The position numbers were made by a program, and so were the translations under genes. The notes under the pieces are model-generated. The model was not told the origin of the DNA, made no database searches, and saw only the letters and a list, made by a program, of their open reading frames with translations. Source: Prolixibacteraceae bacterium (GTDB taxonomy: Bacteria > Bacteroidota > Bacteroidia > Bacteroidales > Prolixibacteraceae). From it: a DNA stretch of 9,705 nt. Of this stretch, positions 1 to 6,753 are shown one piece after another (position 1 is the stretch's first letter; every line of letters starts with the position of its first letter). Where the stretch lies: NCBI GenBank assembly GCA_027858145.1, contig JAQIDF010000524.1, forward strand, positions 1 to 9,705. Reading direction: 5' to 3'.

Positions 1-552
1 GCTGCAGGTACCGACAATGCAGTAGCCCTTGGGCATATTGCAGTAACAACCAACCTTTCGGCTGCTGCCGGAGCTGTAACTGCTATGCTTGTTGCATGGG
101 TACGTTATAAACGCCCAACCCTTTCAATATCGTTGAACGGTGCACTTGCCGGTTTGGTAGCGATTACTGCAGGAACGGATGCTGTTGATCCACTTGGAGC
201 AGTAGCCATTGGTACAATGGCTGGTTTTATCCTACCTTTTGCTGTTGAGTTTATTGATAAAGTGTTGAAAGTTGACGATCCTGTAGGAGCTGTATCGGTA
301 CACGGTGTTGCAGGTGCATTTGGAACACTGGCTGTTGGTTTATTTTCAACATCTGAAGGTCTGTTCTATGGACATGGAGCAAAATTGCTTGGAATACAGG
401 CAATTGGGGTACTCGCCTTTTTTGCATGGGCTTTTGGAACTGGTCTGTTATTGTTCTTTATCTTGAAGAAAGCTGGAGTGCTTAGGGTATCACGACGTGT
501 AGAGGAAGAAGGATTAGATGTATACGAACATGGAGAGAATGCTTTTAATTAA
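1..552 (+). CDS. amt: Ammonium transporter (Amt/MEP family), C-terminal part; 5' end outside window
   Basis: This is an inner-membrane channel that conducts ammonium/ammonia for nitrogen assimilation. The reading frame is open from base 1, so the ATG at 85 is internal and not the start. About 183 residues of a protein usually near 400-450 residues are present. Visible family signatures are the segment TNLSAAAGA near the left edge, then DDPVGAVSVHGVAGAFGT, whose His corresponds to the second of the two pore histidines of Amt proteins. The hydrophobic last transmembrane helix follows (LLGIQAIGVLAFFAWAFGTG). The cytoplasmic tail ends in the conserved GLDVYEHGENAF pattern, which in characterised Amt proteins contacts neighbouring subunits and responds to GlnK/PII. 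The 3' end is intact (TAA 550-552) and a terminator follows. No glnK gene lies downstream; one could lie upstream, outside the window. Confidence 0.96.
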   Translation, partial: AAGTDNAVALGHIAVTTNLSAAAGAVTAMLVAWVRYKRPTLSISLNGALAGLVAITAGTDAVDPLGAVAIGTMAGFILPFAVEFIDKVLKVDDPVGAVSVHGVAGAFGTLAVGLFSTSEGLFYGHGAKLLGIQAIGVLAFFAWAFGTGLLLFFILKKAGVLRVSRRVEEEGLDVYEHGENAFN

Positions 553-613
553 TAGTATAATTCGGATACTCATTCGCATATTTCCCAAAATTTGAGAGTT
601 TCCCATTTCAGAG

Positions 614-640
614 AAAAGCCTGCCATTGTGCAGGCTTTTT
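614..640 (+). terminator. Rho-independent terminator after amt, probably bidirectional
   Basis: A perfect 10-bp stem (614-623 with 630-639) encloses the 6-base loop CATTGT. Its last bases run into five Ts at 636-640. It lies 62 bases past the amt stop codon. The stem begins with four As on the opposite side, so it can also end minus-strand transcription arriving from the kinase remnant, whose stop codon is at 652-654. Confidence 0.9.
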
Positions 641-651
641 CTATATTCGTT

Positions 652-1090
652 TTATTGTTGTTTGTTGGAGAGTATGTTTATGTAATCAGAAATAAGATTT
701 ACTGTATTTTGAATACCCGTCACTGATGAGTTAACACACAGATGATATGATTTGGCAGTTCCCCATCGCTTATTACTGTAGAAATTGTAATACTCGGAGC
801 GTTTTTTGTCCATTTTATCAACAATTTTTTTTGCTGAGATAGTAGCCTGCATAAACTTCATCTACCAGTGAATTGCGCATTCCAAATAAACCACCGAAAA
901 GGCTGGGGCCATAGCTTTCGTCTGCTTTTTCAAAAAATTCTTTTCCAAGACCACTCTTCTGTGAGGCAATATTTATCAATTCCTTGTCATCGTAGAATGA
1001 AAAACCAAGTTTTTCTGCCAGTTTCTTGCCAATTTCATGACCGCCGCTACCGGGTTCACGTCCAATTGTTACTACATAATTATCTCTCAT
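652..1090 (-). pseudogene. Cytidylate kinase-like protein, broken: central deletion plus frameshift
   Basis: The N-terminal part (ATG at 1088-1090) reads MRDNYVVTIGREPGSGGHEI and continues GKKLAEKLGFSFYDDKELI. This is the P-loop-like start of the cytidylate-kinase-like family (Cytidylate_kin2 type), which are nucleotide-binding proteins of unclear substrate. The frame stops at 818-820 after 90 residues. The next frame, down to the stop at 652-654, carries the family's C-terminal part, including DKKRSEYYNFYSNKRWG and SYHLCVNSSVTGIQNTV. The span is 439 bases. Removing one base from the 8-base A run (Ts at 815-822 on the plus strand) would give one 145-residue frame, against roughly 200 in family members. 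The central region between the YYLS and KKIVDKMDKKR segments therefore appears to be missing as well. A nonfunctional remnant is most likely. A sequencing error in the homopolymer would remove the frameshift but not the deletion. It starts 5 bases after the MATE stub stop codon. Confidence 0.85.
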
Positions 1091-1095
1091 AACTG

Positions 1096-1239
1096 CTATC
1101 CCTGCCCTATAAATATGCTGTCGGTGATATTATATAATGACGAAGCTGTCATTGCTATTATCGACGGAATAGCATACTGCATCAGCAGTTTCCATACATT
1201 CATGGTTCCCAGTTCTACCGGGTTTGCCTTTTTTATCAT
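1096..1239 (-). pseudogene. MATE-family multidrug efflux protein, N-terminal remnant (47 residues)
   Basis: Minus-strand ATG at 1237-1239 opens a 47-codon frame ending in TAG at 1096-1098. It contains the segment LLMQYAIPSIIAMTASSLYN followed by ITDSIFIGQG. This matches the first amphipathic segment and first membrane helix of MATE (DinF/NorM-like) sodium- or proton-driven efflux proteins, where residues near LLxxYAIPAIIAMxxxSLYNIxDxIFIG are strongly conserved. A complete MATE protein has about 440-460 residues and 12 membrane helices, so roughly 90% is missing. The cytidylate-kinase-like remnant starts 5 bases later, and the two families are neighbours in many Bacteroidota. I infer that a deletion fused the start of the MATE gene to its very end, leaving the gene junction in place. 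The assignment rests on recognising the motif, without a database search. Confidence 0.8.
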
Positions 1240-1267
1240 GTTCTGTAGATATAAAAAGAATGAATAA

Positions 1268-1298
1268 TTTGCCAATAAACGAAAGTATTATTGGCAAA
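1268..1298. promoter_or_regulatory. Perfect 11-bp inverted repeat upstream of the MATE remnant
   Basis: TTTGCCAATAA at 1268-1278 is repeated as its exact reverse complement at 1288-1298, separated by 9 bases (ACGAAAGTA). The repeat ends 28 bases before the MATE start codon on the minus strand. There is no T run on either side, so it does not look like a terminator. It may be a regulator-binding operator for the former efflux operon, or a hairpin in the 5' leader. No matching regulator gene is in the window. Confidence 0.5.
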
Positions 1299-1488
1299 CG
1301 GCTAATAGATCAATTCCACCATCCAGTAGTGTTAACAATAGCCGATTAATACTGGGAGTTATATCTTCATTAACGCTTACAATAAAAAAATAGAGTGTAA
1401 TTGAAGAACAGTCGTATTTTATAGGGCGTGTGCGAAGGCGCAAGAGGGCAGCAAGGGGATAATCCCTATCTGCCTACTCCTTTAGATT
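1299..1488. other. Non-coding spacer with a GC-rich, hairpin-forming patch
   Basis: No frame here has both a start codon and a recognisable product. The left part is AT-rich like its surroundings. Positions 1421-1480 are about 58% G+C and can fold: TGCG/CGCA at 1431-1434 and 1439-1442 around a 4-base loop, and an imperfect hairpin with outer stem 1447-1451/1470-1474 and inner stem 1454-1457/1464-1467. The larger hairpin lies 14 bases past the metalloprotease stop codon. It could be its transcript end, but no T run follows in that direction. A remnant of a small mobile or repeat element is another possibility. Confidence 0.4.
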
Positions 1489-3918
1489 TCATTTTACAAT
1501 AAGTTTCATGATCGAGTGTCTGTTATTTGTCATTAATTTTACTATGTATATACCATTTAATTGACTTGGAAGATGAATGGGTGATTGATTTAGTATGTTT
1601 TCTTTTTTGAAAACAGCCTGACCATTCATGTTATATATAATAATATCGAAAGGTAAATTGTTGTTTTTTGTAGAAATATATATGGTATTATCCTTAACAG
1701 GATTTGGGAAAACAGTCGTATTAATACTATGGGCAACAGTTGTGGAAGATAATTTTAGTGTTTGAATTTCTAAATTGTCTATAACCCAGCCCCAACCATA
1801 GGCATATGGATCCGAGTAAAGCCTGAATCTTATTAAAATTATATCGTTAGGATTAATATCGTCAGGTGAAGTTAAGTCAACTAAGTGAGATTTATACATA
1901 TTTTGATTTGCAACTGTTTGTGAGTTGTTTTGAAATAGCCCTTTATTGTAAGAATCTTCCCATTCTTTATTAATTCGGCTATCCCAGCCAGCTTCAATCT
2001 CTTGCCATGTTTTACCTTTATCTTTTGACGCTTCCACTACAACATAATCCCAGAATTCATCATCGCCAAATTCTGTATTTGGTTCACCGGGCTCAATCAA
2101 AACTATCTGATCAAATTTTATAAAATGATCTTCTTCTGATATTTTTATTGGATATCTCAATTGAGCAATATAGTCTATTGAGTTATCTTCACCTGCAAAA
2201 AGATAAGGATGCTCAGTATGCAAAGCTGCATTTTCAAAGTCAGGTGCTGTTTTTATTTCAAATCCTTGAAGCAAGAAATCATTTGATAGTAGATCGAAGT
2301 TTGTTTCATAAGTATTAATATATTCAGGTATGGGTTCAACATTAACAGAATAATAGTCTATTTCTGGGCTAAGTGCTGTATTGTTTTTTGAGGAATTATC
2401 ACTTGCTGTAATGTAGTAATCAAATGTGTCATTCTCTTGAAGTGGCGTTGTGAAATATATAATTGAACTGAAGTTATTATTGTTTTGATTGATAAGTTGC
2501 TTGGTTTCCCAATTGTTGTTATTGAGTCGATATTTAACACTTGCAGAGTTAATGTCAAAATCATCAGTTATTTTAGCATTTATTTCAATTGAATCTTGTT
2601 GTGGTAGTAGAAATGCAATTGGCATATGTTCAATAGAAGGATTAACGGTATCTTCGCCAGCGTAAAAATGATATGGATTATCAGGCACCACTGTGGGGAG
2701 ATTATAAGTTCTATTGTATTTATCTTTTGCAGAAAGATAATAGTTTATATACGATGATTCTGATAAAGGTATTACAGCTTCGAATTTTCCTTGAGTTGAA
2801 GATGTTAAAGGAGTTTGAACATATTCAGAACTGTCAATTGAGTAGTATAATGTAGGATCTACTATTTCGGTTTCAAAGTCAGCTGTAATAGTTGCTTCTA
2901 CAACTATATTTTCTATTTTTTCGGTGTTCTTAATGTTTTCATGGTTAATTCGTATCGACTTCCAGCCCATATCTGCTAACATAGCATCAACAACAGATCC
3001 CGGATTGTGAATGACTGCACCATATCCTGTGGAAAATCTCATAAGGTCATTATCTCCAAAAGGATAAACAATGTGATATATGCTAGAGCCGGGGTTAAAC
3101 GTGCTGGGAGAATAAAGTTTTATTGGAGAAGATATCTCGTTCGAAGTGACAGCTCCCTGGAAGTAAATTTTATTTGATGTAAGAATATCGCCCAATTCTT
3201 TTGAGTTATTTTCATATTGAATAACCTGTTTAAAATCTCCATCATCTTTATAATAGATGAATTGATCAAAAATTACTGACGCATCAACGCTAAAACCATA
3301 TGAGCCTATGCCATTTATATAGCTAAGATTTCCAGTTATGCCTAAACCATGAAATATTTCGTGTAATATGACTGAAGGAAGATCATATTTGTCGGCAGGG
3401 CAATCACCATCAGTTTTAGTGTACCAATCGGCAGTGCTGTTAAAGGAAGCTATCATGTCAGGAGCACTACTGTCGTCTTTAAGCCTTGTGGGTGATAGTT
3501 TCTCTGCTAATGGCGAAGGGTAATATACATTAGGGAAAGTAAAACCATCATAGTTCTTATAAAAGTATGTTGGGCCACAGGAACCCAGTGTAGAGCCAGA
3601 TAGTTCTTTCCAGTATGCATCAATAACAATTGTGTCCTCAAAACTTAGAATTGATTCTATGATTGAAACTGCATATTGAAAAGATTTCCTTGGATAATAG
3701 GTGAAATTATTATAGTTAACAATTATTTTCCCCTTATTGTCTTCAGTTGATTTTGTATAAAATTCAAGTGGGGGTGGTATATATTTAATATCAGGCTTGT
3801 TTGTTCCAATTATCTTCGCATAAGCATTATTGTTTATTATTCTGTTATACCTGTCTTTTTGTTTTGCGGTTGAAAGAAAACAGATAAATATAAAAAAGAA
3901 TGTAAAAAAGTATTTCAT
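1489..3918 (-). CDS. Secreted zinc metalloprotease with T9SS C-terminal sorting domain
   Basis: This is a predicted extracellular or cell-surface endopeptidase of 809 residues. Residues 1-18 form a short Phe-rich signal peptide. The catalytic domain spans roughly 65-320. It contains HEIFHGLG at 186-193, a zincin HExxHxxG motif in which His186 and His190 should bind zinc and Glu187 should be the catalytic base. A downstream stretch (SSIYH near 282, then DLMRFSTGYG at 291-300) resembles the end of this catalytic domain in related Bacteroidota proteases. A third zinc ligand there is inferred. Two tandem Ig-like repeats follow (about 335-420 and 424-528), then a MAM/jelly-roll-like region (about 540-720) ending in GWGWVIDNLEI. 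Residues 731-809 (VFPNP, then GIYIVKL) are a typical Por/T9SS type A sorting domain, so export across the outer membrane by T9SS is expected. It is monocistronic in appearance, with 237 bases separating it from the upstream lipoprotein gene. The substrate is unknown. Confidence 0.88.
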   Translation of the reverse strand: MKYFFTFFFIFICFLSTAKQKDRYNRIINNNAYAKIIGTNKPDIKYIPPPLEFYTKSTEDNKGKIIVNYNNFTYYPRKSFQYAVSIIESILSFEDTIVIDAYWKELSGSTLGSCGPTYFYKNYDGFTFPNVYYPSPLAEKLSPTRLKDDSSAPDMIASFNSTADWYTKTDGDCPADKYDLPSVILHEIFHGLGITGNLSYINGIGSYGFSVDASVIFDQFIYYKDDGDFKQVIQYENNSKELGDILTSNKIYFQGAVTSNEISSPIKLYSPSTFNPGSSIYHIVYPFGDNDLMRFSTGYGAVIHNPGSVVDAMLADMGWKSIRINHENIKNTEKIENIVVEATITADFETEIVDPTLYYSIDSSEYVQTPLTSSTQGKFEAVIPLSESSYINYYLSAKDKYNRTYNLPTVVPDNPYHFYAGEDTVNPSIEHMPIAFLLPQQDSIEINAKITDDFDINSASVKYRLNNNNWETKQLINQNNNNFSSIIYFTTPLQENDTFDYYITASDNSSKNNTALSPEIDYYSVNVEPIPEYINTYETNFDLLSNDFLLQGFEIKTAPDFENAALHTEHPYLFAGEDNSIDYIAQLRYPIKISEEDHFIKFDQIVLIEPGEPNTEFGDDEFWDYVVVEASKDKGKTWQEIEAGWDSRINKEWEDSYNKGLFQNNSQTVANQNMYKSHLVDLTSPDDINPNDIILIRFRLYSDPYAYGWGWVIDNLEIQTLKLSSTTVAHSINTTVFPNPVKDNTIYISTKNNNLPFDIIIYNMNGQAVFKKENILNQSPIHLPSQLNGIYIVKLMTNNRHSIMKLIVK

Positions 3919-4026
3919 GTTATTTTTTGAGAAGATTAGTAAATAGTTGAGTTTCTATAGTATTACTAGTAATTTATTTATTTGAAATTAAAAAAAGAAT
4001 AGATCAGTATAGGTATTTATTAGTTT

Positions 4027-4034
4027 CAAAAATA
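4027..4034 (-). promoter_or_regulatory. Possible Bacteroidota -7 promoter element for the metalloprotease gene
   Basis: Read on the minus strand, this is TATTTTTG, which fits the Bacteroidota -7 consensus TAnnTTTG. It lies about 108 bases upstream of the metalloprotease ATG and after the terminator of the preceding operon. I see no convincing TTTG -33 element at the expected distance, only T/A-rich sequence. In a region this rich in A and T the match could be chance. Confidence 0.3.
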
Positions 4035-4090
4035 ATAAAATCTTGAATAAATTTTATAAAAATAAAGTATAATGCTTCTTCATTTTAAGC

Positions 4091-4125
4091 AAAAAAAGAG
4101 AGGCTTAACAATGAAGCCTCTCTTT
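4091..4125 (-). terminator. Rho-independent terminator of the SusC-SusD-lipoprotein operon
   Basis: A perfect 12-bp stem (4095-4106 with 4114-4125) has a 7-base loop. On the minus strand it leads into an unbroken run of Ts (the As at 4091-4097). It lies about 30 bases after the lipoprotein stop codon, as expected for the operon's transcript end. It also separates the operon from the metalloprotease gene, so the protease is unlikely to be expressed by simple read-through. Confidence 0.92.
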
Positions 4126-4155
4126 ATTAAGTCAAATGTACTTTGAAATATATTA

Positions 4156-5073
4156 TTATTGAATTGTAAATGTAAAATTATATTGTCCAAATGAACCTTG
4201 ATCAACCGTAATCTCAAAGGTCATTGTATAAGTTCCGGTACAAGTATCATAAGTTCCAAAACCTTCATAAGCCATATTTGTATATGGAAGTCCCCAAGGA
4301 GCTAATGAAGAAGAAAGAACTTGTCTTTCTACTGTAACATCATAATTTGGCTTAATGATCATTTTTAGAGGTCCTTGATCTTCAACAAGACCTTCCATAG
4401 TTTCCAATCCATCAACATATACAACAAAAGGATCTGACTCATCAGGGAATATTGTAATATCACCTGCTGAACCCCAGTCATTGCTTACCGAATAGAAATT
4501 TCCACTAACAATACTTGGATCAAATGCACAAGGCACTGTAATATTTACATCTGCTTTTGTTAGTCCTTTTAAAGCAGAGAGATTCTGCAATATGCTTGAG
4601 CTTACAGTATTATATGATTTACCATTCATTTCCTGATAAGGTGGAAATTGTTTTCCTGCAATAGTTGGTATCACATAAACATGAAACTCATCTGCAATTT
4701 GAATGTCAGAAGGAGAAGATAACTCATCAATTGCATTTACTAAATCTGTTGTAGTAACTTCAATATCAACAGGAACACTGGTGATGTCATCATTTAGTAC
4801 ATAGTAGTTAGAATAATTGCCATTATAAGCTACAACGAGTGTTAACTTATCATATGGGGAGTCAAATAATATATCAATCTCTCCACTCAAATAATAACCA
4901 TCAATGTCATCCACATTGATAAAAGGGCTTGATACATCATTGTCTATCGCGATGTAAGGAAAACAGCCTTCCTGTATGTCGTTAGGCATGGGGCCATTTT
5001 CATCAGTTTCGCAACTATAGCTTAAAAATAACATAGTTGCAATTATAGATATATACTTTAATAATATTTTCAT
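4156..5073 (-). CDS. SusCD-associated surface lipoprotein of unknown function
   Basis: The preferred start is ATG at 5071-5073, giving 305 residues. An upstream in-frame TTG at 5095-5097 would add eight polar residues (NHLKSRQ after the initiator) before a good signal peptide and is unlikely. The signal peptide MKILLKYISIIATMLFLSYS ends at lipobox Cys21, followed by acidic ETDEN, which fits a surface-exported lipoprotein. The mature part looks like two beta-rich regions. One is an N-terminal Ig/SusE-like stretch (about 30-160). The other is a C-terminal region starting near VSGNFYSVSNDW and ending with GFGTYDTCTGTYTMTFEITV, a pattern I associate with accessory lipoproteins of SusCD loci. Three non-lipobox cysteines are present. 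It starts 27 bases after the susD stop codon and precedes the terminator, so it is the operon's last gene. A role in substrate binding beside SusD is inferred from position. No catalytic motif is visible. Confidence 0.82.
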   Translation of the reverse strand: MKILLKYISIIATMLFLSYSCETDENGPMPNDIQEGCFPYIAIDNDVSSPFINVDDIDGYYLSGEIDILFDSPYDKLTLVVAYNGNYSNYYVLNDDITSVPVDIEVTTTDLVNAIDELSSPSDIQIADEFHVYVIPTIAGKQFPPYQEMNGKSYNTVSSSILQNLSALKGLTKADVNITVPCAFDPSIVSGNFYSVSNDWGSAGDITIFPDESDPFVVYVDGLETMEGLVEDQGPLKMIIKPNYDVTVERQVLSSSLAPWGLPYTNMAYEGFGTYDTCTGTYTMTFEITVDQGSFGQYNFTFTIQ

Positions 5074-5100
5074 TTGTCTTGATTTTAAATGGTTCAAACA

Positions 5101-6732
5101 TTATTTATCCCAAAAGATAGTTGCTGATGAAGGAGTCTTTTGTTCAGGAGCGTTGTCATTCATGTTCAGTTCATCAGCACTCCATGGGAATGATACAGCA
5201 TATGGCCTTGTTGATTCTACTGGAACTACACCACTACCGTCAGGGCCTCCATCAGCGATTTCGCCCATCGTGTTAGGATCAAACAAAACAGGATATCCTG
5301 TACGACGATAATCAGTATATGCATCAATAGATGATCCAAATTTGGAAATCCATTTTTGAGTCATAACAATCTCAAATTTCTTTTCATTATTGCCACTGTC
5401 GAATTCGGCTAATACATCTTCAATGTATGTATTAACTTCATCACTCCCTGAAAGTGCAGGTTCAGTTCCCATACCAGCTACAGCAGCTACAGCATCAACT
5501 TGTTCAAAAGATGCAACCAAAGCTTCTTCAAAAACTGTTTTAAGGTCATCACTAATTTTCCCATTAGCAATTAACTCAGCCTTTAGATATAAAATATCAG
5601 CATAAGTTAAGATGCGATAAGGAGCAGCACCTGTGCCATCATCTACCCCGAGCGAACTCGATTTATCCAGATCTGGAGAATCAAAAGCTCCACCTACAGG
5701 GTACAACCCGATCATAGTGAAAGTATTTCGCCCTGATCCATCACGATTAACACCTAAAGATCCAAAATATATTGATACAAATTGTCCATTCCGGTATTCA
5801 GGAGGAGTTTCAGTATCATCACCTTCGTTAATCTGAGCGCAGAAATAGTAAGGTATACGCGGATCTTCAACACCTGTGAAAATATGATCAGCTTCCCCTT
5901 TCATGATTTCATAAAACCAAGGGCTGATATAAGCACTGATTTGTCCTCCGGCATATTCACCAACAAATCCTGGGTTTCTATTGTCAGGAGCTAGCTCTGG
6001 GCCGTAAGGAATTGAGAAATCTTCACCCGGGCCAATTAAGTCTCCAGCTAAAAGTGCATCAACCTCCGCCTGATTGTAGAGTGTAGTTTCCATTACTTGT
6101 ACATACAATTTCAACTTTAATGAATTTGCAAATTTAACCCAACTGTCGATATTACCATTATAAATGATATCATCACTTCCTGGCGTTAATATGTTTTCAG
6201 CATCTTCATTTTGTAAATCTGAAATAGCTTCATCTATTAAAGAAAAAAGATTTGAGTATATCTCTTCATCAGTATCAAACTGTGGGTTGTAATTACCTGA
6301 GATTGCAGCTTCAGAAAATGGAATATCTCCCCAAAGATCAACCATTTGACTATACAGATAGGCTTTGTAAAGTTTTCCTATACCTGCATATTGTAAGTTA
6401 TCTGTTTCTGTAGATTTTTCAATAAGAGACTCGATTTCTTTCACGGGGCCAGAATAAAGGTTTGCCCATTCATTGTCAAGGTCTGATCCGGTTATACCAT
6501 ATTGATCAATACTCTCTCGGCTGGTTAACTGGTGCGTGTAAACAGCAGTTATATAACCTAAGCTCATAAAATCATAACTCATAATATCACCAATGTCCTG
6601 GTTAATTACAGGTAATGATTTATCTACTTTAAATTCTGAAGGATTGTTAGGATCGGTATTTACATCGAGCCATCCTTCACACGATGATAACATAAATGTT
6701 ATTAGTGTTATTATAGGAATTAACTTTTTCAT
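5101..6732 (-). CDS. SusD/RagB-family nutrient-binding outer-membrane lipoprotein
   Basis: This is the surface lipoprotein that, in characterised SusCD pairs, forms the hinged lid over the SusC channel and helps capture the substrate. With the start at 6730-6732 it has 543 residues and a standard lipoprotein signal peptide, MKKLIPIITLITFMLSSC, with Cys18 as lipid anchor. An earlier in-frame ATG at 6751-6753 directly abuts the susC stop codon and would add MIKKFIN; it cannot be excluded. After the Cys comes EGWLDVNTDPNNPSE, a hallmark of this family. LYKAYLYSQMVDLWGDIPFS (121-140) and NYNPQFDTDEEIY (147-159) belong to the TPR-like helical core of the SusD-like_2 type (PF12771 from memory). The C-terminal segment WISKFGSSIDAYTDYRRTGYP is also typical. 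The length is normal and the gene is intact. The ligand cannot be read from the sequence. Confidence 0.94.
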   Translation of the reverse strand: MKKLIPIITLITFMLSSCEGWLDVNTDPNNPSEFKVDKSLPVINQDIGDIMSYDFMSLGYITAVYTHQLTSRESIDQYGITGSDLDNEWANLYSGPVKEIESLIEKSTETDNLQYAGIGKLYKAYLYSQMVDLWGDIPFSEAAISGNYNPQFDTDEEIYSNLFSLIDEAISDLQNEDAENILTPGSDDIIYNGNIDSWVKFANSLKLKLYVQVMETTLYNQAEVDALLAGDLIGPGEDFSIPYGPELAPDNRNPGFVGEYAGGQISAYISPWFYEIMKGEADHIFTGVEDPRIPYYFCAQINEGDDTETPPEYRNGQFVSIYFGSLGVNRDGSGRNTFTMIGLYPVGGAFDSPDLDKSSSLGVDDGTGAAPYRILTYADILYLKAELIANGKISDDLKTVFEEALVASFEQVDAVAAVAGMGTEPALSGSDEVNTYIEDVLAEFDSGNNEKKFEIVMTQKWISKFGSSIDAYTDYRRTGYPVLFDPNTMGEIADGGPDGSGVVPVESTRPYAVSFPWSADELNMNDNAPEQKTPSSATIFWDK

Positions 6733-6753
6733 ATTTATGAATTTTTTAATCAT

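Noticed and set aside
85..87. ATG as the start of the ammonium transporter gene
   Set aside because: The frame is open to base 1, and residues before this ATG (TNLSAAAGA) are conserved Amt sequence.
868..1092. Plus-strand open frame of 74 codons
   Set aside because: It is a shadow of the kinase-like N-terminus on the minus strand, which carries the recognisable GREPGSGG motif.
1037..1267. Plus-strand open frame of 76 codons
   Set aside because: It lies antisense to the MATE stub and the kinase start. The minus-strand translation matches known families, while this frame resembles nothing.
1268..1298. The 11-bp inverted repeat as a terminator
   Set aside because: No run of Ts follows the stem on either strand, and it sits upstream of a start codon rather than after a stop.
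1288..1440. Long minus-strand frame without stops through the spacer (ending LLTLLDGGIDLLAVCQ)
   Set aside because: There is no ATG at a sensible place and no family resemblance. Openness over about 50 codons is not enough evidence for a gene.
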